DNA from: Microvirga sp.
GTDB taxonomy: Bacteria; Pseudomonadota; Alphaproteobacteria; Rhizobiales; Beijerinckiaceae
Direction: 5' to 3'
Length of the DNA stretch: 64,000 nt
NCBI RefSeq assembly: GCF_014699075.1
Contig: NZ_JACXAB010000001.1
Location: 1 to 64,000 of the forward strand
The translations under genes were made by a program, and so were the position numbers. Every line of letters starts with the position of its first letter. Position 1 is the first letter of the stretch. The notes beneath the pieces were generated by a model that saw only the letters and a program-made list of their open reading frames with translations, did not search any database and had not been told where the DNA came from. Shown one piece after another: positions 59,781 through 64,000 of the stretch.

Positions 59781-60379
59781 CAAGCGATGCCCAGTTCGGA
59801 CGCCGGAGCGATGGGAAAGAAGGCACCGCCCGCGGCGAGGCCGAAGGTCGCCGCCTTATCGACGGTCCTTTCCTCGCCCATGGCAACCAGATCGAGGGTC
59901 AGGCTTCGCGTCACAAGGGCCCACAGTTCCCCTCGAACTTTCACGTAAGGCTTGATGCCGCCATTCGCGTCCTGCTCGAAGCGCAGGGGATGATCCGGCC
60001 CGACCTGCACGAGATCGTCCACATTGGTGCGGAACGCGATCTGCCGGCCCTCGCCTTCGCCTTCCACGGCCATCTCGACGGCCAGGAAGGGCGCGTCTTC
60101 CACCGTAATCCCGACCCGCTCGACCGGCGTGACGAGCACATAACGCTCCGGATCCTTGCGCAGAACCGTCGAAAACAGCTTCACAAGGGCGGGCCGGTTG
60201 ATGGGCGAGCCCATGTAATGCCACGTGCCGTCGGCCGCGATGCGCATGTCGATCTCGCCGCAATAGGCCGGGTTCCAGCGCTCGACCGGCGGCGGGCCTT
60301 TGCGCTTTGAATCGGACCCGAGCGCCTCTGTCAGGCGGGTCAGGGCGCTTCCGGGAGGGAGAGGCGAAGGATCGGTCAT
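59780..60379 (-). CDS. DUF1285 domain protein
   Basis: The 199-residue protein shows the DUF1285 pattern: PVERWNPAYCGEIDMRIAADGTWHYMGSPINRPALVKLFSTVL and RYVLVTPVERVGITVEDAPFLAV. The fold has two SAF-like or PH-like domains, and no enzyme activity is established. It is the first gene of a four-gene operon (DUF1285, nudL, DUF6111, cca) joined by overlapping starts and stops, divergent from moxR. Confidence 0.9.
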   Translation of the reverse strand: MTDPSPLPPGSALTRLTEALGSDSKRKGPPPVERWNPAYCGEIDMRIAADGTWHYMGSPINRPALVKLFSTVLRKDPERYVLVTPVERVGITVEDAPFLAVEMAVEGEGEGRQIAFRTNVDDLVQVGPDHPLRFEQDANGGIKPYVKVRGELWALVTRSLTLDLVAMGEERTVDKAATFGLAAGGAFFPIAPASELGIA

Positions 60380-60580
60380 GACGCAAGCGTGAACATGTTT
60401 TTCACTTTTCGGGATCGACGAACGGCGGCCGATGGTTACTTCCTAGAGCATAGAGTCCTCGGCTGTCTCGTCCACTCCACCCGGGTTCAGCGCTGCGGCG
60501 CATCGACCCTTGCTTATCGACCGGGATCAAAGGCAGACTAGCTAACGGGGGCACATGCGTATGAGAGGGAGAATGACCTC
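60380..60580. other. divergent promoter region, DUF1285 / moxR
   Basis: Two hundred bases without a gene hold the promoters of two operons. No EcfG-type or LexA-type motif is visible. AGGGAGAATG stands near the moxR start. Confidence 0.4.
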
Positions 60581-61597
60581 ATGACGGCCAGCATTGCTCA
60601 AGCGCCCACCGCCCTGGACGACGCGATCATCCGCAACGCGGAGGCGACCCTTGAGACAGTCGGCCGGGCCCGGGAGGCCATTCACACCGTCATTTTCGGC
60701 CAGGAAGACGTCGTCGACCTGACCCTCATCACCCTTCTGGCCGGCGGTCACGGCCTTCTGGTCGGCGTTCCAGGCCTTGCGAAAACAAAGCTTGTGGACA
60801 CCCTGGGCACCGTGCTCGGGCTCGACGCCCGCCGCATCCAGTTCACCCCGGACCTGATGCCCTCCGATATCCTGGGCTCCGAAATTCTCGACGAGGGCGC
60901 CGACCGTCGTCGCTCCTTCCGGTTCGTGAAGGGTCCGGTCTTCGCCCAGCTGCTCATGGCCGACGAGATCAACCGCGCGAGCCCCCGCACCCAATCCGCC
61001 CTGCTGCAGGCCATGCAGGAGCATCACGTTTCCGTGGGCGGTGAGCGGCACGACCTGCCGCAGCCTTTCCACGTGCTGGCCACCCAGAACCCCATCGAGC
61101 AGGAGGGAACGTATCCCCTCCCCGAAGCCCAGCTCGACCGCTTCCTGCTGGAGATCGACGTCGGCTATCCGAGCCGCGAGGCCGAGCGTCGCATCCTGAT
61201 CGAGACGACGGGCGCGGAGGACCGCAAGCCGACCACGGTCATGAATGCCGAGACGCTGATGAACGCCCAGCGCCTTGTCCGACGCCTTCCCGTGGGCGAG
61301 AGCGTCGTCGAGGCGATCCTCGATCTCGTGCGCTCGGCCCGTCCGGAAGCAGACCGGATCGAGGGCGTCAGCGACAAGATCCTGTGGGGCCCTGGCCCCC
61401 GCGCCAGCCAGGCCCTGATGCTGGCCGTGCGCGCCCGCGCGCTCATCGAGGGCCGGGTGGCTCCCTCGCTGGCCGACGTGGTGGCGCTGGCCGAGCCGGT
61501 TCTCAAGCACCGCATGGCGCTCACCTTCTCGGCCCGTGCGGATGGCGACACCATCGGCAGCGTCATCGGCCGGCTCACCGCGCGCCTGGCAGGCTAG
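60581..61597 (+). CDS. MoxR family AAA+ ATPase
   Basis: The 338-residue protein has a Walker A variant GVPGLAKTKL (about 63-72), Walker B LLMADEINRASPRTQSALLQAMQEH, sensor 1 in VLATQNPIEQEGTYPLPEAQLDRF and a C-terminal lid. MoxR ATPases are chaperones that insert metals or assemble complexes through partner von Willebrand-type proteins. The next genes (DUF58 and DUF4159) are the usual partners. Confidence 0.92.
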   Translation: MTASIAQAPTALDDAIIRNAEATLETVGRAREAIHTVIFGQEDVVDLTLITLLAGGHGLLVGVPGLAKTKLVDTLGTVLGLDARRIQFTPDLMPSDILGSEILDEGADRRRSFRFVKGPVFAQLLMADEINRASPRTQSALLQAMQEHHVSVGGERHDLPQPFHVLATQNPIEQEGTYPLPEAQLDRFLLEIDVGYPSREAERRILIETTGAEDRKPTTVMNAETLMNAQRLVRRLPVGESVVEAILDLVRSARPEADRIEGVSDKILWGPGPRASQALMLAVRARALIEGRVAPSLADVVALAEPVLKHRMALTFSARADGDTIGSVIGRLTARLAG

Positions 61598-61607
61598 GAT
61601 CATCGCC

Positions 61608-62534
61608 ATGGCCCGTGTCCGGGTCCTCCCCGAAAGCGCTCGCTCGCCGGGCCGCCAAGAGACGGAGAGCGCGCTTTCCCTCGCTCACCGGATGCCGCGC
61701 CTCGTGCTGGAAGCCCGGCGCGTCGCGGCCAACCTCGCCCACGGCATTCACGGCCGCCGCCGCTCCGGCACCGGCGAGACCTTCTGGCAGTTCCGCCCCT
61801 TCGTGGCCGGCGAGGCCGCGCAGCGAATCGATTGGCGCCGCTCGGGCCGCGACGATCGCCTCTATGTTCGGGAGCGCGAGTGGGAAACAGCCCAGACCGT
61901 CTGGTTCTGGATCGACCGCTCCGCCTCCATGGGCTATGCCTCCGACCTCGCCCAGGCGCCCAAGATAGAACGTGCCATCGTGCTGGGGATGGCTCTGGCC
62001 AATTGCTTCGTCGAGGGCGGCGAGCGCGTGGGCATGCTGGGGCTGATGTCGCCGCGCGCAACCCGGCGCATTGCGGAAACCATGGCCCAGACCCTGGTGG
62101 CGGACCGCGCCTCCCTGGAGGAGGACCTGCCGCCGCAGGCCGCCGTTGCGCCGCAGCACGAAGCGATCCTGATCAGCGATTTCCTGTCGCCCGCGCGCGA
62201 CATCGCCACCATGGTCGAGGGCATCTCGTCCCGCGGTGCCCGTGGGCATCTGGTGATGATCGTCGATCCTGTGGAAGAGACCTTCCCGTTCCAGGGGCAG
62301 GCGGTTCTGCACGATCTCGAAGACGGCCTGTCGCTTCGGATCGGTGATGCCACCTCCTGGGGAAAGGCCTATCGCTCGAGGATCGAGCAGCATCGGGCGG
62401 AACTGCAGGAACTGGCGCGCCGCCGCGGCTGGACTTTGACCATCCACCGGACCGACCGACCGGCGAGCGAAGCAGCGCTTCGCCTCATGACGCTGGTCGC
62501 GACCTCCCGTGGTGCCGGTGTGGGAGGGCGCTGA
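61608..62534 (+). CDS. DUF58 domain protein (vWA-like partner of MoxR)
   Basis: The 308-residue protein has the DUF58 core: GRRRSGTGETFWQFRPFVAGEAAQRIDWRRSGRDDRLYVRERE. A vWA-like domain follows with WIDRSASMG, whose DxSxS metal site is intact. Such proteins pair with MoxR ATPases. It begins 10 bases after moxR and ends three bases before the next gene, so they form one operon. Confidence 0.9.
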   Translation: MARVRVLPESARSPGRQETESALSLAHRMPRLVLEARRVAANLAHGIHGRRRSGTGETFWQFRPFVAGEAAQRIDWRRSGRDDRLYVREREWETAQTVWFWIDRSASMGYASDLAQAPKIERAIVLGMALANCFVEGGERVGMLGLMSPRATRRIAETMAQTLVADRASLEEDLPPQAAVAPQHEAILISDFLSPARDIATMVEGISSRGARGHLVMIVDPVEETFPFQGQAVLHDLEDGLSLRIGDATSWGKAYRSRIEQHRAELQELARRRGWTLTIHRTDRPASEAALRLMTLVATSRGAGVGGR

Positions 62535-62537
62535 GCG

Positions 62538-64000
62538 ATGCTGGGCCTGCCTCTCACCTTCACCGTCCCGCTCGTCCTCACGGCGCTCGCCGCGCTCCCG
62601 GCGATCTGGCTGCTCCTGCGGATCACGCCGCCGCAGCCGAAGCGCGTGGATTTCCCGCCGCTCAGGATCATGGCGGACCTGCGCCCCGAGCAGGAAATGC
62701 CCGCCCGCACGCCCTGGTGGCTCCTGCTCCTGCGGCTCCTGCTCGCCGCCTTCCTCATCCTCGCGGCCTCCGGTCCGATCTGGAATCCCCTGGCCGAGGA
62801 CAACAGCCGCTCGCCGCTTCTGATCGTGCTCGATAATGGTTTCGCCGCCGCTCACGACTGGCGCGAGCGCATGAACCTGGCCTCCGAGCACATCGAGGCC
62901 GCAGGACGCGACGGGCGCACCGTGGCTCTTGTTGCGACAGCCGAGATCCCGGCCGCCATCGAGCCTGCAAGCCCCGCCGCGGCGCTCGAGCGCCTGCGAT
63001 CCTTAAAACCTCTGCCGCATCTGCAGGACCGTCAGGTGCATCTCGAGTCCATCAGGCGCTTTCTGGAAGCGACGCCGGACGCCAACATCGTCTGGATCAG
63101 CGACGGGGTCGCGGGCGTTGATGGCCAAGGCTTCATCGACGGTTTGGCGCCTATGGCCAGCTCTCAGCGCATCACCGTGCTCAAAGCGGAGCGTGCTCCG
63201 GCCCTTGCGGTTGCCGGCGTGGAGAATGCCAGCGGTCAGCTGAATGTCAGGCTGGTACGGCCCGAGCCGAATGGGCGCGATTCCGGCACTGTGCGGGTTC
63301 TGGACCTCAAGAGCCTGCCGCTCGCTGACACGCGATTCTCCTTCGAGGCCAACGCCACCGAGACCAATGTGGCATTCAACCTGCCCACCGAGATCCGCAA
63401 CGCCATTGCGCGCATCGAGATCCTCGGCGAAGGGTCGGCCGGCGCCGTGCACCTGCTCGACGAACGCGGCAAGCGCCGCCGCGTTGGCCTTGTGTTCGGC
63501 GGCACCTCGGAACAGGCGCAGCCCCTCCTCTCGCCGCTCTACTACATCGAGCGGGCGCTCGCGCCTTACTCGGAAATCCGCACGGGACGCGGCGGCGTGG
63601 CGGATTCGGTGAACCAGCTCATCGACGAGCAGGTCTCCGTGCTGGTGCTGGCCGATGTGGGCGGGCTCGACCGGGAGACGCTCGGCAAGGTCACGGCCTT
63701 CGTCGAACAGGGCGGCATGCTGCTGCGCTTTGCAGGCTCGCGGCTGTCCGCCGGCAACGACGAGCTGGTTCCGGTGCGCCTGCGCCGCGGCGGGCGCAGC
63801 CTCGGCGGCACCCTGTCCTGGGATACGCCGAAAACCTTCGCACCTTTCACCCGCGAGAGCCCGTTCTTCGGCCTCACTGTGCCGGAGGAGATCGGCATTC
63901 GCCGCCAGATCCTCGCGGAGCCCGATGGCGACCTGCCGGCCAAGACCTGGGCATCGCTCGCCGACGGCACGCCCATCGTGACGGCCGACAAGCGCGGCGA
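62538..64000 (+). CDS. BatA/DUF4159-type membrane protein, N-terminal part
   Basis: The first 487 residues are present and the gene runs off the window. It opens with an N-terminal Aerotolerance (BatA) segment of two membrane helices (about 8-28 and 60-80) around RVDFPPLRIMADLRPEQE. A vWA-like domain follows (LLIVLDNGFAAAHDWRERM, NIVWISDGVAGVDG), then a glutamine amidotransferase-like region. In Hyphomicrobiales the full protein carries a C-terminal DUF4159 domain, not visible here. It is the third gene of the moxR operon. Confidence 0.85.
   Translation, partial: MLGLPLTFTVPLVLTALAALPAIWLLLRITPPQPKRVDFPPLRIMADLRPEQEMPARTPWWLLLLRLLLAAFLILAASGPIWNPLAEDNSRSPLLIVLDNGFAAAHDWRERMNLASEHIEAAGRDGRTVALVATAEIPAAIEPASPAAALERLRSLKPLPHLQDRQVHLESIRRFLEATPDANIVWISDGVAGVDGQGFIDGLAPMASSQRITVLKAERAPALAVAGVENASGQLNVRLVRPEPNGRDSGTVRVLDLKSLPLADTRFSFEANATETNVAFNLPTEIRNAIARIEILGEGSAGAVHLLDERGKRRRVGLVFGGTSEQAQPLLSPLYYIERALAPYSEIRTGRGGVADSVNQLIDEQVSVLVLADVGGLDRETLGKVTAFVEQGGMLLRFAGSRLSAGNDELVPVRLRRGGRSLGGTLSWDTPKTFAPFTRESPFFGLTVPEEIGIRRQILAEPDGDLPAKTWASLADGTPIVTADKRG

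Overview
The window comes from a high-GC alphaproteobacterium of the Hyphomicrobiales (Rhizobiales), most likely Methylobacteriaceae and Microvirga-like. This is inferred from the NepR/EcfG general-stress pair with GGAAC-N16-CGTT promoters, a GTTC-N7-GTTC LexA box, the fbc (petABC) operon followed by mtnP and apt, the prs-rplY-pth-ychF and uvrC-pgsA-moaD-moaE orders, and many short palindromic intergenic repeats. It reads as chromosome: almost all genes are core or housekeeping, and I saw no transposase, phage module, CRISPR array, tRNA or rRNA.

Layout. 1-2.3 kb is gene-poor, with a short AT-richer stretch and copy 1 of a ~290-bp duplicated element. 2.3-14.5 kb holds a small RTX protein, the anti-sigma/sigma pair nepR-ecfG, infA and a cold-shock gene, and then several presumed stress genes (DUF3309, BON, PfpI-like, DUF3072 and a Pro/Gly-rich protein). 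Many of these have perfect or near-perfect EcfG promoters. The stretch ends with a LexA-box-controlled Y-family polymerase. 14.5-18.7 kb is ridA, ilvE and a divergent petP-petR-histidine kinase operon. 18.9-32.6 kb holds csaA, a TetR regulator, proC, ybjN, ubiK, the lgt-midA-pgeF operon, an SDR gene, an outer-membrane beta-barrel, a GST, rlmJ, a secreted RNase T2 pair, an extensin-like lipoprotein, a 33-residue membrane peptide, a GNAT gene and moaE/moaD. 32.6-42 kb is pgsA, uvrC, a BenE-like transporter, prs, an FkbM methyltransferase, rplY, pth and ychF. 42-50 kb holds a tiny membrane protein, a truncated globin next to a large membrane protein, endonuclease V, a large sugar-dehydrogenase/RTX/cadherin gene broken by two single-base frameshifts, and a double-hotdog MaoC protein. 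50-57 kb is apt, mtnP, a 2H phosphoesterase, the cytochrome bc1 operon, trmL and hemF. 57-57.6 kb is packed with repeats, including the inverted copy 2 of the duplicated element. 57.6-64 kb has the DUF1285-nudL-DUF6111-cca operon diverging from moxR-DUF58-DUF4159, which runs off the window.

How the genes work together. EcfG, held by NepR, should drive its own operon and the nearby stress genes. PetP/PetR recalls the regulators next to the bc1 genes in Rhodobacter; here they lie 35 kb from petABC. The most unusual signals are non-coding: the duplicated element, whose two copies both keep a sigma70-like promoter and conserved hairpins; a possible translational switch before the 33-residue peptide; a terminator-like hairpin over the start codon of a 50-residue membrane protein; and composite palindromic repeats that start inside stop codons.
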